Below, piece by piece: positions 5,394-5,434 of a DNA stretch of 5,434 bases (positions within the stretch are counted from its first letter, which is position 1; each line of letters begins with the position of its first letter). Source of the DNA: Dehalococcoidia bacterium (GTDB taxonomy: Bacteria; Chloroflexota; Dehalococcoidia; GIF9; AB-539-J10); the NCBI GenBank assembly GCA_004377135.1, contig SOHS01000057.1, positions 1 to 5,434 of the forward strand, in the 5' to 3' direction. A program made the position numbers and the translations under genes. The notes below the pieces were generated by a model, which did not search any database, was not told where the DNA came from, and saw nothing but the letters and a program-made list of their open reading frames with translations.

Positions 5394-5407
5394 GTGCTCG
5401 CCAGCAC
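5394..5407 (+). repeat. Small hairpin after the operon
   Basis: GTGCT (5394-5398) and AGCAC (5403-5407) pair around CGCC, 38 nt after the gamma stop codon. The tail is AATCTTG, not a real T-run. It could be a poor terminator. The rest of 5356-5434 shows no supportable gene; an ATG at 5422 (MEKA...) leaves the window after four codons and has no visible ribosome binding site. Confidence 0.2.
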
Positions 5408-5434
5408 AATCTTGCCGCATCATGGAGAAAGCAA

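Noticed and set aside
1..5434. Mobile elements, CRISPR arrays, tRNA or rRNA genes.
   Set aside because: No transposase or integrase motifs, regularly spaced repeats, terminal inverted repeats or RNA gene signatures were found on either strand.

Overview
The window comes from a bacterium with anaerobic, ferredoxin-based metabolism. It carries five recognisable genes, all on the + strand. The taxon cannot be fixed from the sequence. A DUF2851 gene, a leucine-dehydrogenase-type enzyme and a four-subunit 2-oxoacid:ferredoxin oxidoreductase would suit an anaerobic member of the Chloroflexota (Dehalococcoidia-like) or a related group, but this is a low-confidence inference. By eye the first gene is more A/T-rich than the oxidoreductase operon.

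Layout. (1) Positions 3-1088 hold the C-terminal ~361 codons of a DUF2851 protein whose start lies left of the window. (2) Positions 1089-1347 are a 259-bp spacer with a perfect -10-like hexamer and, just ahead of the next gene's ribosome binding site, a hairpin plus T-rich tail that looks like an intrinsic terminator or attenuator. (3) Positions 1348-2487 encode a Glu/Leu/Phe/Val dehydrogenase closest to leucine dehydrogenase, with an unusual insertion and an altered dinucleotide-binding loop. (4) Positions 2488-2778 are a 291-bp spacer with several inverted repeats and a good sigma70-type promoter candidate. (5) Positions 2779-5355 form a tight operon, delta (2x[4Fe-4S] ferredoxin), alpha, beta, gamma, for a 2-ketoisovalerate-type ferredoxin oxidoreductase (VOR). 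(6) Positions 5356-5434 contain no supportable gene.

Function. The dehydrogenase would oxidatively deaminate leucine, valine or isoleucine to the branched 2-oxoacid, releasing ammonia and NAD(P)H. The VOR would convert the oxoacid with CoA to a branched acyl-CoA, CO2 and reduced ferredoxin. Together they form the oxidative arm of anaerobic branched-chain amino-acid degradation; run in reverse, they could make branched amino acids from acyl-CoAs. The enzymes belong to known families.

The points most worth a second look are the probable attenuator before the dehydrogenase, the dehydrogenase's active-site and cofactor-site changes, an apparent AUA start codon for the alpha subunit, and related inverted repeats ahead of both transcription units.
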